Position numbers and translations under genes: made by a program | NCBI RefSeq assembly: GCF_003130705.1 | Contig: NZ_CP021354.1 | Span: 3,596,001 to 3,660,000 of the forward strand | Direction: 5' to 3' | From: Rhodococcus oxybenzonivorans | Lineage (GTDB): Bacteria; Actinomycetota; Actinomycetes; Mycobacteriales; Mycobacteriaceae | DNA length: 64,000 nt | The notes under the pieces: model-generated | What the model was told of the DNA's origin: nothing | Database searches by the model: none | The model's input: only the letters and a program-made list of their open reading frames with translations | Shown here: positions 8,935 to 19,366 of the stretch, piece by piece | Layout of the letters: each line of letters starts with the position of its first letter | Position numbering within the stretch: the first letter of the stretch is position 1

Positions 8935-10667
8935 CGCCGCAGAACCCACCTGTCCATATTCCATCCGGCGCCGGAACGCGTCGGATTGACCGCTCCGGCC
9001 TCCAGACCCGTCGCGAACCCGACGGTGCGAGGCTGATTGAACAACGGCACGGTGGGCACCTCCGACCACAGGATGTTCTCGGCCTCGGTGGACAAGGACA
9101 GCTGTGTTGCGGTGGAGCTGTCGACCGCGAGCTGATCGACGATCTGATCCACCCGGCCGTTGGCATAGTCCCCGAAGTTGTTTCTGCTACCGCCGCGAAG
9201 TGCGTACATCGCGGTAGTCGGCGCCGCAGTCCCGGCCGCGCCCGGAGCGGACGCCGTTCCCGCGAGCAGCGCGTCCACCTGTCCGTCTCGCAGCATCGAC
9301 GGAGTGAACTCTTCAGACCCGGCGTCCTGCACGGTAATTCCGGCCGGGGCGCACGCCGCGGCCACGGCAGCCACGATCGCGGCACGGCGCGGATCGGGTC
9401 CCAGGTATCCGATCCGCACGGTGGCCGCGGTGTTGTCGGTCTCGGCCAGCGCCGCAGTGGCTGCGGTCGTATCCGGCGTCTCGTACCGGCCACCGGCGGT
9501 TGCCGCAACCGACTCATACACGAGGCTGTCGGGTGCCGTGAACCGGGTGTCGACGGAGGCCGCGGCGGCACCGTCCTCCGCGGCCGTTCCGAATTGCGCG
9601 GCCAACTCCTCGCGGGGCAGGCAGGAGGCGAAGGCGCGGCGCCCGGCCGGGGTCTCGAACAGCCCCGACGTGGCCAGCACGAACTGCTCGACGCTGCGCG
9701 AGGGCACGTCTGTCACGTCGAAGCCGCCGAGTTCGATGTCCGGGACCGATCCCGTGGCCACGTCGACCACCTCGACGGACTCGTCTGCGATGCGCACCGC
9801 CAGATCGCTCGCTTTGGGCCACACGACGATTCGGGAGGTGGCGGGACGATTGCCCCACCAGCGGTCGTTCTCCACCAGCACCAGACCTTCGTCCGCGGAA
9901 AACGATTCGACCTTGTAAGGACCGGACGCGGGGAAGAGGGCGAGATCGAGTTCGCCGGGCGTCATCGTCCATCCGTCGTTCCAGAAGTCTGCGATCCGGG
10001 CGAGCGCCTCGTTGTCCGAATTCTGAACGGCGGCAACAAGGTCGGGAACACCGGCGGCGCGGGCGACCACATGGGCGGGCATCATCGACGTCGCCCCGAA
10101 CAGCGACCGCCAATCCGTGAAGTTTCGCCCCGCCTTGAAGGTCACCGTGGCTTCCTTTGCCCCGGTCTGGCAGTCGACACGGTCGATGTCCGAGTAGCCG
10201 GCGGTACTGGCCGCATCGAACAGCGGAACCGTTGCCTCGCCGGGTCGGGTGAACCGCCCGCTGTTCGCTGCCCAGGTGAGCACGAGATCATCGCAGGACA
10301 TCGGAACTCCGTCGGAATACACCGAATTGGGGTTCAGCTTGTACTGCACCGTCAGCGCGTCCCCCGGCACGGCGTTGGCCGTGCCGATGTCGGTGTCGGC
10401 CACTGGCCCACCCTCCGGCCCGGTATAGCTGAATCCGGGAAGCACGCGGGCGAACGCCTGCCGTGCCCCCGACACCGAGCCGGCCACGGTCCCGGCGTTG
10501 TAGGTGGTGACGGTGCTGTCGATCGCGTACCCGATGGACGGGATCTGCTCCCCCTCGTCGGAGCATCCGACGAGCGTGCCCGCGAGCACGACGGTGGCGA
10601 GCAGACCGGCGCCCGACACCGCCGCAGCGCGGTGGTGTCGGGTTCGAACTCGGGCCGATGCGCGCAT
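8931..10667 (-). CDS. Family-5 substrate-binding lipoprotein in the sec operon
   Basis: 578 residues from ATG 10667, one base after the secF stop. A signal peptide ends in the lipobox LVGC with Cys at residue 35. The mature protein has the length and organisation of the SBP_bac_5 (oligopeptide/dipeptide-binding, DppA/OppA-like) family, including an N-terminal stretch YNAGTVAGSVSGARQAFARV and a central DDLVLTWAANSG segment. No permease or ATPase gene lies nearby, so a transport partner, if any, is elsewhere. It is the positional equivalent of Rv2585c. Placement between secF and apt is conserved, which suggests a link to export or envelope function rather than ordinary peptide import (inference). 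Confidence 0.88.
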   Translation of the reverse strand: MRASARVRTRHHRAAAVSGAGLLATVVLAGTLVGCSDEGEQIPSIGYAIDSTVTTYNAGTVAGSVSGARQAFARVLPGFSYTGPEGGPVADTDIGTANAVPGDALTVQYKLNPNSVYSDGVPMSCDDLVLTWAANSGRFTRPGEATVPLFDAASTAGYSDIDRVDCQTGAKEATVTFKAGRNFTDWRSLFGATSMMPAHVVARAAGVPDLVAAVQNSDNEALARIADFWNDGWTMTPGELDLALFPASGPYKVESFSADEGLVLVENDRWWGNRPATSRIVVWPKASDLAVRIADESVEVVDVATGSVPDIELGGFDVTDVPSRSVEQFVLATSGLFETPAGRRAFASCLPREELAAQFGTAAEDGAAAASVDTRFTAPDSLVYESVAATAGGRYETPDTTAATAALAETDNTAATVRIGYLGPDPRRAAIVAAVAAACAPAGITVQDAGSEEFTPSMLRDGQVDALLAGTASAPGAAGTAAPTTAMYALRGGSRNNFGDYANGRVDQIVDQLAVDSSTATQLSLSTEAENILWSEVPTVPLFNQPRTVGFATGLEAGAVNPTRSGAGWNMDRWVLRR

Positions 10668-10668
10668 G

Positions 10669-11907
10669 TCAGTGCCTCTTCTTGTGGCGCTTCCCGGTGG
10701 GACGCGTTCCGGGCCGGGGCGCACCGCCGGCGGCACGCCGCGGCGCGGCCCCCGCCGTTGCCCCGGCGCTCACTCCGGTCGCGGACGTTGCGGCGGCGGC
10801 CGCCTTCACCGACCCGCCCTCCGCGAGCGCTGCTCGGCGAGCGAGCACCTTACGTGTGTGTGCTGCCACGGGACCCCACCGCTCCTTGAGTGACACCAGC
10901 AACGGCGTCGCGAAGAAGATCGACGAATACGCGCCGACGACGATGCCGACGAGCTGAACCAACGCTAGATCCTTGAGGGTGCCCACACCAAGCATCCACA
11001 CCGCGATCACCATCAGCGCGAGAACCGGCAGGATGCCGATCAGCGTCGTATTGATCGACCGCATCAGTGTCTGGTTGACCGCCAGGTTCGCTTGCTCCGC
11101 GTACGTGCGGCGGGTCAGGTGCAAAATGCCACGGGTGTTCTCGTCCACCTTGTCGAACACCACCACGGAGTCGTAGAGCGAGAAGCCGAGGATGGTGAGC
11201 AGGCCGATGACCGTCGCGGGCGTGACCTCGAAACCGACCAGCGAATACACACCGGCCGTCACGGTGATGTCGAAGAACAGGGCGATTATCGCGGCGATCG
11301 CCATGTCCCGTTCGAATCGGACGGCGATGTACACGCTGACGAGCACGAGGAACACCAGCAGCGCGATCAACGCCTTCTTGGTGATTTGACCTCCCCACGT
11401 CTCGCTGACGTCCGCGACGCTGATGGTGTTCTTACTCACCGCGCCGTTGCTGTCCTTGGGCTGGAACTGCTCGTACAACGCATCCTGGAGTGTGGCCACC
11501 TGAGCCGCATCGAGCGCCTCGGACCGGATCTGCACGGTTGCACTCGATCCCGACCCCACCGTTTGCACGGTGACGGCATCCATTCCGAGTGCGTCGCTGT
11601 AGACCTGTTCCACCTGCGCGGTGTCGACGCCGTCGCCCACGGGGAACTGGATACGCGAGCCTCCCTCGAAGTCGATACCGAGGGTGAACCCTCGGACGAG
11701 AATGCTCAGCAGGGAGACGAGCACGATCACACCCGTCAGGATGTAGTAGAAGCGTCGCCGCCCGATAATCTCGAATGCGCCGGTTCCGGTGTAGAGCCGG
11801 GAGAGCAGGCTGTGCTTCGGCATGGACGCCTGGTCGACACCCGAATCGGACAGCGAGGATTCGGCGTCCGCCCGGGATACGGCCTGGGAGGTGGTCGATT
11901 CGCTCAT
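10669..11907 (-). CDS. secF: Protein translocase subunit SecF
   Basis: 412 residues. SecF works with SecD to pull exported proteins through SecYEG using the proton-motive force. The family signature [12 protein letters not shown] lies at residues 77-88 after the first transmembrane helix (about 53-72). A periplasmic domain follows, then five helices including [14 protein letters not shown]. The C-terminal 55 residues are a basic, Ala/Gly/Pro-rich tail (ending [11 protein letters not shown]) that should be cytoplasmic. The ATG start overlaps the secD stop as ATGA, so the two subunits are translationally coupled. Confidence 0.96.
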   Translation of the reverse strand: MSESTTSQAVSRADAESSLSDSGVDQASMPKHSLLSRLYTGTGAFEIIGRRRFYYILTGVIVLVSLLSILVRGFTLGIDFEGGSRIQFPVGDGVDTAQVEQVYSDALGMDAVTVQTVGSGSSATVQIRSEALDAAQVATLQDALYEQFQPKDSNGAVSKNTISVADVSETWGGQITKKALIALLVFLVLVSVYIAVRFERDMAIAAIIALFFDITVTAGVYSLVGFEVTPATVIGLLTILGFSLYDSVVVFDKVDENTRGILHLTRRTYAEQANLAVNQTLMRSINTTLIGILPVLALMVIAVWMLGVGTLKDLALVQLVGIVVGAYSSIFFATPLLVSLKERWGPVAAHTRKVLARRAALAEGGSVKAAAAATSATGVSAGATAGAAPRRAAGGAPRPGTRPTGKRHKKRH

Positions 11908-13580
11908 ACTCGTGACTCCTTCGCCGACGCTGCGGCAGCCTTACGTTCCTTGGCGATCTGCTGCACGGCTCCCAGCCCGTTGACGCCCGGCCTGGACCAG
12001 AACGGCGACTTCGAGGCCAGGTGGACCAGCGGCCACGTCACCAGGAAGACGACGACGACGTCGAGAATGGTGGTCAGGCCGAGCGTGAACGCGAACCCGC
12101 GCACCTGACCGACCGCGAGCACGTAGAGGACCGCGGCGGCGATGAAGCTCACCGCATTTCCCGAGAGAATCGTGCGGCGCGCCCGAGCCCAACCGCGGGG
12201 AACCGCCGACCGGAAACTCCGGCCTTCCCTCATCTCGTCCTTGATTCTTTCGAAGAACACCACGAACGAGTCTGCAGTCATACCGATACCGATGATCAGA
12301 CCGGCGATACCGGCCAGGTCGAGGGTGAAGTTGATGTACCGGCCGAGCAGAACCATGATCGCGTACACCATCACACCCGACAGCACCAGTGACAACGCTG
12401 TGAGCACCCCGAGCATGCGGTAGTACAGCAGGCAGTAGAGCAGCACGAGGATCAGACCCACGAGGCCGGCGATCAGACCCGCCTCGAGCGAGGCGAGACC
12501 GAGCGTCGCCGACACCGTCTCCGCCTCGGATGCTGCGAACGAGAGGGGCAGCGAGCCGTATTTCAACGTGTTCGCCAGTTCCTTGGCACTGGCCGCCGTG
12601 AACGAACCGGTGATCGAGGTGGAGCTGCCGGCGGGTGTGGCGCCCTGGACCACCGGCGCACTGACCACCTTGGAGTCGAGGGTGAAAGCTGCCTGTTTGC
12701 CGATGTTCTGCGACGTGAACGCGGCCCAGGTGTTACTGCCCTCCGTCTTGAACGTCAGGCTCACCTCGTGCCGCGACTGCTGGGAGTTGTAGCCGGACGT
12801 GGCGTCGGCGATCTCCTGCCCGTCGATAATCGACGGCGCGAGCAAGTACACCGCTTGACCGTCGGTGGAGCACGCCACCAAGGGCAGCGCCGGATCGTCG
12901 TTTCCCCGCAGCGGGTCGGGAACCGAGCAATCGAGCGTCGCCATCGCCGCCTGCTGTACTGCGGGGTCCGTACTCTGTCTGCTCGCGCGTGCCGCTGCGA
13001 TCTCGTCGGCGGCCTCGGCGGTCTCGGACCCGGAGCCGTCGGCCGGGGCGGCCTCGTCGGACGGGGTCGGTTCGGCGGGTGCGGACGGATCCTGGGCCGG
13101 GAACGGACGGTTCTGTGGTGCCGGTGCCGGCCCAGGATCCAGTGTCCCGGTGGGCTCGGCCGGGGTTTCGCCGGCGGGAGCCTGCGCGCCGGGGGCAGCC
13201 GCCGCCTGCGACGTCTGCACAGGACGCACGTAGAGGCGGGCGGTCTGACCGAGCGAACGCGCCTGAGCACTGTCGTCGCCAGGAACGGTGATCACCAGGT
13301 TGTCACCGTCGATGACTACCTCGGAGCCGGAGACTCCCAGCCCGTTCACACGGGTCTCGATGATCTCCTGCGCCTGACGCAGGCTGTCCGGCGTCGGCTT
13401 ACTGCCATCGGGTGTGCGCGCCGTGAGGGTGACTCGGGTCCCGCCTTGCAGGTCGATGCCCAGCTTGGGTGTCGCGGACTTGTCGCCAGTGAAGAACACC
13501 AGGGCATACAGAACCGCTACGAGCGCCGCAAAAACGGTGAGGTAGCGGACGGGATGCACCGATCCTGTGGAAGGTGCCAC
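11904..13580 (-). CDS. secD: Protein translocase subunit SecD
   Basis: 558 residues, GTG start at 13580. An N-terminal transmembrane helix (about 13-30) is followed by the SecD signature [12 protein letters not shown] at 41-52, the periplasmic P1 region, and a C-terminal block of five helices (about 360-530) with [18 protein letters not shown] low-complexity Pro/Ala/Glu/Asp insertion at about residues 123-200 interrupts the periplasmic domain; such inserts are common in actinobacterial SecD. The conserved [18 protein letters not shown] segment precedes the membrane part. It is 132 bp downstream of yajC and overlaps secF. Confidence 0.96.
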   Translation of the reverse strand: MAPSTGSVHPVRYLTVFAALVAVLYALVFFTGDKSATPKLGIDLQGGTRVTLTARTPDGSKPTPDSLRQAQEIIETRVNGLGVSGSEVVIDGDNLVITVPGDDSAQARSLGQTARLYVRPVQTSQAAAAPGAQAPAGETPAEPTGTLDPGPAPAPQNRPFPAQDPSAPAEPTPSDEAAPADGSGSETAEAADEIAAARASRQSTDPAVQQAAMATLDCSVPDPLRGNDDPALPLVACSTDGQAVYLLAPSIIDGQEIADATSGYNSQQSRHEVSLTFKTEGSNTWAAFTSQNIGKQAAFTLDSKVVSAPVVQGATPAGSSTSITGSFTAASAKELANTLKYGSLPLSFAASEAETVSATLGLASLEAGLIAGLVGLILVLLYCLLYYRMLGVLTALSLVLSGVMVYAIMVLLGRYINFTLDLAGIAGLIIGIGMTADSFVVFFERIKDEMREGRSFRSAVPRGWARARRTILSGNAVSFIAAAVLYVLAVGQVRGFAFTLGLTTILDVVVVFLVTWPLVHLASKSPFWSRPGVNGLGAVQQIAKERKAAAASAKESRV

Positions 13581-13712
13581 GATCTCTATGTCTCCTCAGT
13601 ACATGCAGTTCGAGTGGAACGTTCGGTGGGCACCCCGCCGCCCTTGCAGGGCTCGGCCCGGTGCAACGCCCGCCGCGCCTCGGACGCGACGGCTACGCAG
13701 CGGATGCGTCGA

Positions 13713-14057
13713 TCAATCCTTGGTCAACCGCGGCGCGGTGTCTCCGCCGTTCTCATGGTCATCGGGCGCAGCGTCAGACGCGGGCTCCCCGGGCTCGATC
13801 GGAGAGTCGACGATCTGCTCACGGATGACGAGCCGCGACCAGGTCGTGATCACGCCGGGGGCGATCTCGAGGTCGACCGTGTCGTCGTTCATCGCGACGA
13901 TCGTCCCGTGCAGCCCCGCAGTGGTCAGGATGCGGTCGCCGACCGAGAGGGATTCCTGGAGAGCTGTGGTCTTGGCCATCTCCTTCTTCTGCCGGCGGAT
14001 CCCCAGGAACATGGGGACGAGCAGCGCCAGAATGAGCAGCGGGAAGAGAAAGTCCAT
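13713..14057 (-). CDS. yajC: Preprotein translocase subunit YajC
   Basis: A 114-residue accessory subunit of the SecDF complex. One N-terminal transmembrane helix (residues 2-19) is followed by the cytoplasmic YajC domain, with RRQKKE after the helix and VGDRILTTAGLHGTIV typical of the family, then an acidic, disordered tail. The start is ATG 14057. It opens the sec cluster; ruvB ends 138 bp upstream, so a promoter probably lies in 14058-14194, where I see no clear elements. Confidence 0.93.
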   Translation of the reverse strand: MDFLFPLLILALLVPMFLGIRRQKKEMAKTTALQESLSVGDRILTTAGLHGTIVAMNDDTVDLEIAPGVITTWSRLVIREQIVDSPIEPGEPASDAAPDDHENGGDTAPRLTKD

Positions 14058-14194
14058 CGGTAAGTCAACCTCGAGGTATGTCGCACGATCCGTAGCGCAC
14101 CGGTCCCGGTTGGACCGATGCAGGACACCAGTGTGCCATTACCGTCCCGTACATCGGTTCGGTCGGCATGCGGCGGCGCGTTCCGCCCGGCCGA

Positions 14195-15292
14195 TCAGGG
14201 GTCTTCCGGATCGAACAACGAGGCCTGCGGTTCGTTGACCCGCACCTCGATTCCACCGGCGACGGCGTCCGGTGGCGGCGTCAGCCCGAGTTGGGTCCAG
14301 GCGGCGGCCGTTGCCACTCGACCGCGGGGTGTGCGGGCGATCATGCCCGCCCGGACCAGGAATGGCTCGCAGACCTCTTCGACCGTCGCCGGCTCCTCAC
14401 CCACCGCGACAGCGAGGGTGGACACGCCGACAGGGCCGCCACCGAAGCTTCGGACGAGGGCACTGAGAACGGAACGGTCGAGACGGTCGAGGCCCAGTTG
14501 GTCGACGTCGTAGACGGCGAGTGCCGCGTGGGCGATGTCGCGGGTGATGACGCCGTCGGCACGAACCTCGGCATAATCACGCACCCGGCGCAGCAATCTG
14601 TTGGCGATGCGCGGTGTGCCGCGGGACCGGCCGGCGATCTCCGCCCCGGCCTCCGCACCGAGCTGCACACCGAGAATCCCTGCGGACCGCATGAGGATTT
14701 GCTCCAGTTCAGCGGGTTCGTAGAAATCCATGTGCGCCGTGAACCCGAACCGGTCGCGCAGCGGCCCCGTCAGCGCCCCCGAGCGCGTGGTGGCACCGAC
14801 CAACGTGAAGGGAGCCACTTCCAGGGGAATCGACGTAGCGCCCGGCCCCTTACCCACGACGACGTCGACCCGGAAGTCCTCCATTGCGAGGTACAGCATC
14901 TCCTCCGCCGGACGGGCGATGCGATGGATCTCGTCGATGAACAGCACGTCCCCTTCGACGAGGTTGCTGAGCATGGCGGCGAGATCACCGGCCCGCTCGA
15001 GCGCCGGTCCGGAGGTCAGCCGCAACGACGACCCGAGTTCGGCGGCGATGATCATCGCCATACTGGTCTTTCCCAGGCCGGGTGGTCCGGACAGCAGGAT
15101 GTGGTCGGGGGTGCCGCCGCGCATCTTCGCGCCGGTCAGGACGAGTTGGAGTTGTTCCCGCACACGGGGCTGACCTATGAAGTCGTGCAGGTTCTTGGGG
15201 CGCAGACTGGCTTCTATGTCGCCGTCGCCGGCAACGAGGTCGGGCGATACCGGTGACTCGTCCTCGAAGTCCGCGTGGGATTCGAGATTCAT
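14195..15292 (-). CDS. ruvB: Holliday junction branch migration ATPase RuvB
   Basis: 365-residue AAA+ motor that drives branch migration with RuvA. Walker [10 protein letters not shown] starts at residue 69 and Walker B VLFIDE at 116-121; the winged-helix domain is C-terminal ([20 protein letters not shown]). ATG 15292 overlaps the ruvA stop as ATGA. It is last in the LexA-boxed ruvC-ruvA-ruvB operon, so it should rise during DNA damage. Confidence 0.98.
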   Translation of the reverse strand: MNLESHADFEDESPVSPDLVAGDGDIEASLRPKNLHDFIGQPRVREQLQLVLTGAKMRGGTPDHILLSGPPGLGKTSMAMIIAAELGSSLRLTSGPALERAGDLAAMLSNLVEGDVLFIDEIHRIARPAEEMLYLAMEDFRVDVVVGKGPGATSIPLEVAPFTLVGATTRSGALTGPLRDRFGFTAHMDFYEPAELEQILMRSAGILGVQLGAEAGAEIAGRSRGTPRIANRLLRRVRDYAEVRADGVITRDIAHAALAVYDVDQLGLDRLDRSVLSALVRSFGGGPVGVSTLAVAVGEEPATVEEVCEPFLVRAGMIARTPRGRVATAAAWTQLGLTPPPDAVAGGIEVRVNEPQASLFDPEDP

Positions 15293-15885
15293 CGTGTCTT
15301 ACCGAGCAGGGACAGGGCCGAGCGTAACGCTGCGGACGTCGTCGATTCAGGTGCTTCCACCAAGACGGAGTCGGTGGCCTGCTCGGCCTGCTTGGCCGGG
15401 AATCCGAGGCCGACGAGGGCTTCGACGACCTGATCGCGAATCGAACCGCTCCCGGCGGCGATCACCACTGCCCCCGACGACGCAACCGCGTCCACCTTGT
15501 CGCGCAGTTCCACCACCATTCGTTCCGCTCCCCGTTTGCCGATCCCCGGTACCCGGGTCAGCGCGGTCACGTTGCCCTCGGCAAGGGCTGTGCGCAATGC
15601 GTCCGGTTCGAGGACAGCCAGCGTGGCCATGGCGAGCCTCGGTCCCACCCCCGACACCGTCTGCAAGAGGCCGAACAGTTCCTTCGACTCAGAATCGGGG
15701 AAGCCGTACAGCGTCATCGAGTCTTCACGCACGATCATGGCGGTGATCAGGCGGGCTTCACTTCCGCGGTGCAGCCCACCGAGGGTGGCGGGGGTCGCGT
15801 TGACGCGGTATCCCACCCCTGCGGACTCGATCACCGCATGATCGAGCGCGATCTCGAGTACCTCGCCGCGGACGGACGCGATCAT
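15289..15885 (-). CDS. ruvA: Holliday junction DNA helicase subunit RuvA
   Basis: 198 residues from ATG 15885, which overlaps the ruvC stop as ATGA; a longer open frame upstream is only the shadow of ruvC. RuvA binds four-way junctions as a tetramer and recruits RuvB. The N-terminal OB-fold begins [12 protein letters not shown]. The two helix-hairpin-helix motifs are visible as [14 protein letters not shown] and [15 protein letters not shown], and a C-terminal RuvB-contacting domain ([18 protein letters not shown]) follows an Ala/Gly linker. Confidence 0.97.
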   Translation of the reverse strand: MIASVRGEVLEIALDHAVIESAGVGYRVNATPATLGGLHRGSEARLITAMIVREDSMTLYGFPDSESKELFGLLQTVSGVGPRLAMATLAVLEPDALRTALAEGNVTALTRVPGIGKRGAERMVVELRDKVDAVASSGAVVIAAGSGSIRDQVVEALVGLGFPAKQAEQATDSVLVEAPESTTSAALRSALSLLGKTR

Positions 15886-16451
15886 CGTGTACCTGCCTTC
15901 TTCACCTCGGCCAACCGGGCCTGGTATCGACGTTTCTGTTCGGCCGCGGCCGCCTCGGCCCGGGCCATGCGTTCGATCATCGGCGCTCGCCAACAGTGAC
16001 AGATGGCGAGTGCCAGGGCATCCGCGGCGTCGGCAGGCTTCGGTGCGGCCGCGAGTCGCAGGATGCGCGTCACCATGGCCGTCACCTGAGCTTTGTCTGC
16101 CGATCCGCTGCCCGTGACCGCGGCCTTGACCTCGCTCGGAGTGTGGAAGCAGACCGGGATCCCGCGGCGGGCGGCCGCCAGCGCGACCACACCACCGGCC
16201 TGCGCCGTGCCCATGGCAGTGCGCACGTTGTGCTGGGAAAACACCCGCTCGATGGCGACGACCTCGGGTCGGTGGAGGTCGATCCACGACTCGGCCGCCT
16301 CGGAGATCCGCAGCAGCCGGGCAGACAACTCGAGATCCGCGGGGGTACGCACCACGTCGACAGCCACCGGGATGACCGTCCGTCCTCCTGCGCCGTCGAC
16401 CACTCCGAATCCGCACCGGGTCAGACCGGGATCCACACCCAGCACACGCAC
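15882..16451 (-). CDS. ruvC: Holliday junction resolvase RuvC
   Basis: 189-residue endonuclease that cuts Holliday junctions symmetrically. The RNase-H-like fold shows the expected acidic residues: Asp7 in VLGVDPGL, Glu in VVAIERVF and the Asp pair in the C-terminal [12 protein letters not shown]. It is first in ruvCAB, and its ATG lies about 20 bp from a LexA box, which implies SOS control. A basic C-terminal extension ([15 protein letters not shown]) is present. Confidence 0.97.
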   Translation of the reverse strand: MRVLGVDPGLTRCGFGVVDGAGGRTVIPVAVDVVRTPADLELSARLLRISEAAESWIDLHRPEVVAIERVFSQHNVRTAMGTAQAGGVVALAAARRGIPVCFHTPSEVKAAVTGSGSADKAQVTAMVTRILRLAAAPKPADAADALALAICHCWRAPMIERMARAEAAAAEQKRRYQARLAEVKKAGTR

Positions 16452-16471
16452 GCCCTGCCACCTCTCCCACG

Positions 16472-16487
16472 CCGAACAGCTGTTCGA
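16472..16487 (-). promoter_or_regulatory. LexA (SOS) box upstream of ruvCAB
   Basis: On the minus strand the site reads TCGAAC AGCT GTTCGG. It matches the actinobacterial LexA consensus TCGAAC-N4-GTTCGA at 11 of 12 defined positions. It sits 20 bp upstream of the ruvC ATG, close enough to block transcription start. DNA-damage induction of ruvCAB is inferred from this match. Confidence 0.85.
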
Positions 16488-16509
16488 TAGCTTAGCCGGG
16501 GGGTCGGAC

Positions 16510-16573
16510 GGTGAGGCGCACCAACACGCAGGACGAGTCGGGGCGGGCGAGCACCGCTCCCCCGCCCCTCACC
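16510..16573 (-). terminator. Possible terminator downstream of yebC
   Basis: A GC-rich stem pairs ggggcggg (16540-16547) with cccgcccc (16561-16568). An outer pairing of ggtgagg (16510-16516) with cctcacc (16567-16573) is possible but partly overlaps it. It lies just after the yebC stop, between yebC and the ruvC promoter. No T-tract is present. Confidence 0.45.
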
Positions 16574-16585
16574 GGTTGTCGGCGG

Positions 16586-17338
16586 TCAGTCCTCCAGCTC
16601 GGCGAGGACCTCGTCGGACAGGTCGACATTGGTGTAGACGTTCTGCACGTCGTCGGACTCCTCGAGAGCGTCGACGAGCTTGAAGACTTTGCGTGCCCCG
16701 TCTGCGTCGACCGGAACCTCGACGGACGCGCGGAAGTCGGCCTCCGCGGAGTCGTAGTCGATTCCTGCCTCCTGCAGCGCGGTGCGCACGGCGACGAGGT
16801 CGGTGGGCTCACTGACGATTTCGAACGTGTCACCGAGATCGGTGACCTCTTCGGCGCCCGCGTCGAGGACGGCCATCAACACGTCGTCTTCGGACTGATC
16901 ACCCTTCTCCAGGGTGACGACGCCCTTTCGGGTGAACAGGTAGGACACCGATCCCGGGTCTGCCATGTTGCCGCCGTTACGGGTCATCGCGGTACGCACC
17001 TCACCCGCGGCGCGGTTGCGGTTGTCGGTGAGGCACTCGATGAGGACGGCGACGCCATTGGGTCCGTAGCCCTCGTACATGATGGTCTGCCAGTCGGCAC
17101 CGCCCGCTTCTTCACCGGCACCGCGCTTGCGTGCGCGCTCGATGTTGTCGTTGGGCACCGAGGTCTTCTTGGCCTTCTGGATGGCGTCGTACAAGGTGGG
17201 GTTTCCCGCAGGATCGCCACCGCCGGTACGGGCCGCCACCTCGATGTTCTTGATCAGCTTCGCGAAGGCTTTGCCACGCTTGGCATCGATCACGGCCTTC
17301 TTGTGCTTGGTGGTGGCCCATTTGGAGTGGCCGCTCAT
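16586..17338 (-). CDS. YebC/PmpR family regulatory protein
   Basis: 250 residues starting [15 protein letters not shown] at ATG 17338, behind an AAGGGG ribosome site; the longer frame upstream is non-coding. The family signature [12 protein letters not shown] and internal motifs ([32 protein letters not shown]) are complete. YebC proteins were first described as transcription regulators; some members are now linked to relief of ribosome stalling at proline-rich stretches. The gene corresponds to Rv2603c and precedes ruvCAB on the same strand, separated by 134 bp that holds a hairpin and the LexA box. Confidence 0.95.
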   Translation of the reverse strand: MSGHSKWATTKHKKAVIDAKRGKAFAKLIKNIEVAARTGGGDPAGNPTLYDAIQKAKKTSVPNDNIERARKRGAGEEAGGADWQTIMYEGYGPNGVAVLIECLTDNRNRAAGEVRTAMTRNGGNMADPGSVSYLFTRKGVVTLEKGDQSEDDVLMAVLDAGAEEVTDLGDTFEIVSEPTDLVAVRTALQEAGIDYDSAEADFRASVEVPVDADGARKVFKLVDALEESDDVQNVYTNVDLSDEVLAELED

Positions 17339-17461
17339 GCGATTCAAGCCCCTTTCCTGCTGCCTGTGACACGCCGAATGCGCGGTTTCAGCTCTGACGA
17401 TGTTACCCGCCCCCCTGTTGTTGCTGCGCGTTCCGGTACACCGACTCGCTTTTATCGCCAT

Positions 17462-17482
17462 TGTTTGCATAGAATGCAAACA
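17462..17482 (+). promoter_or_regulatory. Palindromic operator overlapping the GntR start codon
   Basis: Nine-bp perfect arms (tgtttgcat and atgcaaaca) separated by aga. The site contains a -10-like TAGAAT at 17470-17475, and its last base is the A of the gntR ATG. The layout suggests a leaderless transcript whose promoter is occluded by the encoded GntR protein. Autoregulation is inferred. Confidence 0.7.
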
Positions 17483-17838
17483 TGTTGATGCGAGTCGACC
17501 ACGGGTCGAGCACTCCACTGGGCGAGCAGATCGCCGCCAGTGTGCGCGGAGCGTTCATGAGGGGAGAGATAGCGGCCGGCGATCGCCTGCCCTCGGCCCG
17601 TGCGCTGGCCGAGTCCATCGACGTCAATTTGCACACGGTCCTGCGGGCGTACGCCGTGCTGCGCGACGAAGGACTGATCGACCTGCGGCGCGGACGGGGA
17701 GCAGTGATCCGCGCAGACACGAATTCCGCCCACGCCGGGCTCACGGAAGCCGCCCGAGCATTCGTGGCCGAAGCGCGACGCCTCGGCCTGGACACAGACC
17801 AGATGATCGACATGATCAAGGAGATTTCGAAGAAATGA
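17482..17838 (+). CDS. GntR-family transcriptional regulator, YtrA type
   Basis: 118 residues: a winged helix-turn-helix ([33 protein letters not shown] spans residues 10-42; [17 protein letters not shown] follows) and a short C-terminal helix instead of a ligand-binding domain, which places it in the small YtrA subfamily. There is no ribosome site; the ATG abuts a -10-like element and a perfect 21-bp palindrome, so it is probably translated from a leaderless mRNA and represses itself. Its TGA overlaps the ATG of the following membrane gene. YtrA regulators typically control the adjacent transporter or membrane-protein gene. Confidence 0.9.
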   Translation: MLMRVDHGSSTPLGEQIAASVRGAFMRGEIAAGDRLPSARALAESIDVNLHTVLRAYAVLRDEGLIDLRRGRGAVIRADTNSAHAGLTEAARAFVAEARRLGLDTDQMIDMIKEISKK

Positions 17839-18761
17839 CCACCACTCGCATACGCCTCGGCGCCGGTGCTGCCGCCACCGTGCTCCCGCTACTCGCCCTC
17901 GTCGTCGCGCGGATCGGCTGGGGCGCTGAAGTGCCTCCCGTGATCCCGCAGCACTGGTCCGGGACGCAGCCGGACCGATTCGGGAACACCACGACGTACT
18001 TCTGGATCGCGCTGGCCGTGTGTTGCGTGGCCGCAGTGGTCGCCGGCCTGGTGGTGGCCCGCGACAGAAGTGACGCCGCGCTGTGGCTCCCGATCACCGC
18101 ACTCACCACCTGGACGGTGTCCTCGGCCTGGATCCTCGGCGTCGCCCTCACCGTGCGCGCCGGATCCCCTGCCGCCGCCACGATGGGCGCATGGATCGTC
18201 ATACCGCTACTCGGGCTGGCTTGGGGCGCGGCGGTATTCGCGATTACATCCAAGGCCACCCGGGCGCGGCTCAGCGGGCCCACCCCGACCCTGTCCCCAC
18301 CTCTGGCGCCCAGCGAACGGGCCTCGTGGACCGCATACTCCCGCGGCCCCTGGGCCGCTGCGCTCACCCTCCTCATGACGGCCACCGCAATCGGTTCCCT
18401 GCTGATGGGCGTCTGGTGGCTCGCCCCGCTCTTCCTGATACTGGCCGTGGCGAGCGGCGTATTCGCCTCTGTCGGTGTGCACGTCGATCGTGCGGGTCTG
18501 ACGCTGTCGTCGTGGAATGTGCGGTGGCGGCGAATTCCCCTCGACAGCATCGAATCGGCCCAGGTGGCCACCATCCGGCCCGCCGAGTGGGGTGGATGGG
18601 GTTACCGTTTCAGCCCCCGAGGCACCGCAGTCGTGGTGCGGGGCGGCGAGGGAATTCTGCTCACCTGCCGGGACCGCAGACAGTTCGCAGTGACGGTCCC
18701 TGCGGCGGAGCAGGGTGCCGCCCTGCTCAATTCGCTGCTGGAAGTGCGGGCAGCGAGTTAA
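17835..18761 (+). CDS. DUF1648-containing multipass membrane protein
   Basis: 308 residues from ATG 17835, coupled to gntR by an ATGA overlap. The N-terminal part contains the DUF1648 signature [17 protein letters not shown] (residues 34-50) between transmembrane helices at about 8-25 and 55-75; further helices lie near 83-105, 115-138 and two between 175 and 222. The C-terminal 85 residues look like a soluble PH-like beta domain ([21 protein letters not shown]). DUF1648 occurs in SdpI-like immunity proteins and in membrane proteins paired with YtrA regulators. Function here is unknown; an envelope-stress or immunity role is a guess. Its end overlaps the convergent pdxT stop by 4 bp. Confidence 0.85.
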   Translation: MTTTRIRLGAGAAATVLPLLALVVARIGWGAEVPPVIPQHWSGTQPDRFGNTTTYFWIALAVCCVAAVVAGLVVARDRSDAALWLPITALTTWTVSSAWILGVALTVRAGSPAAATMGAWIVIPLLGLAWGAAVFAITSKATRARLSGPTPTLSPPLAPSERASWTAYSRGPWAAALTLLMTATAIGSLLMGVWWLAPLFLILAVASGVFASVGVHVDRAGLTLSSWNVRWRRIPLDSIESAQVATIRPAEWGGWGYRFSPRGTAVVVRGGEGILLTCRDRRQFAVTVPAAEQGAALLNSLLEVRAAS

Positions 18762-19366
18762 GCCTCACGGACGAGGTCCACGAACAACTCGTGTACCCGC
18801 CGATCGCCGGTCACCTCGGGATGGAAGGAGGTTGCCACCACGCGGCCCTGCCGGACGGCGACGATGCGTCCGGCAGCGGCGCCGCCCGACTCGGGGACAC
18901 GAGCGAGCACCTCGACGGCGTCCCCGACCCGCTCGACCCAGGGGGCGCGGATGAAGACGGCGCGTACCGGATCGCCGATGATGCCCTCGAAGTCGAGGTC
19001 GGACTCGAACGAATCGACCTGCCGCCCGAAGGCGTTGCGGCGAACCGTCATATCGATCGCGCCGAGATGCTGCGCATCCGGGCGGGTGTCGAGGATCTCG
19101 CTCGCGAGGAGGATCATTCCAGCGCAGGAACCGTAAGCGGGCAGGCCGTCCCGTAGTCGCGTCTTCAGAGGCTCGAGCAGCTCGAAGATCTCCAGCAACT
19201 TGCTCATGGTGGTCGACTCGCCGCCCGGAATGACGAGACCGTCGACCTTGTCGAGCTCTTCCGGACGACGAATACCCACGGCGTCGGCGCCTGCGTCCGG
19301 CAGTGCGGCAAGGTGTTCACGCACATCGCCCTGGAGAGCGAGAACACCGACGAGGGGACGGGTCAT
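18758..19366 (-). CDS. pdxT: Pyridoxal 5'-phosphate synthase glutaminase subunit PdxT
   Basis: 202-residue class I glutaminase that releases ammonia from glutamine and passes it to PdxS for vitamin B6 (PLP) synthesis. The catalytic triad is visible: Cys81 in YGSCAGMIL and His182/Glu184 in SFHPEVTGD; the family motif [11 protein letters not shown] is at 48-58. ATG 19366 overlaps the tesB stop as ATGA. Unlike the common pdxS-pdxT operon, pdxS is about 3.4 kb upstream with four genes between. Confidence 0.97.
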   Translation of the reverse strand: MTRPLVGVLALQGDVREHLAALPDAGADAVGIRRPEELDKVDGLVIPGGESTTMSKLLEIFELLEPLKTRLRDGLPAYGSCAGMILLASEILDTRPDAQHLGAIDMTVRRNAFGRQVDSFESDLDFEGIIGDPVRAVFIRAPWVERVGDAVEVLARVPESGGAAAGRIVAVRQGRVVATSFHPEVTGDRRVHELFVDLVREA

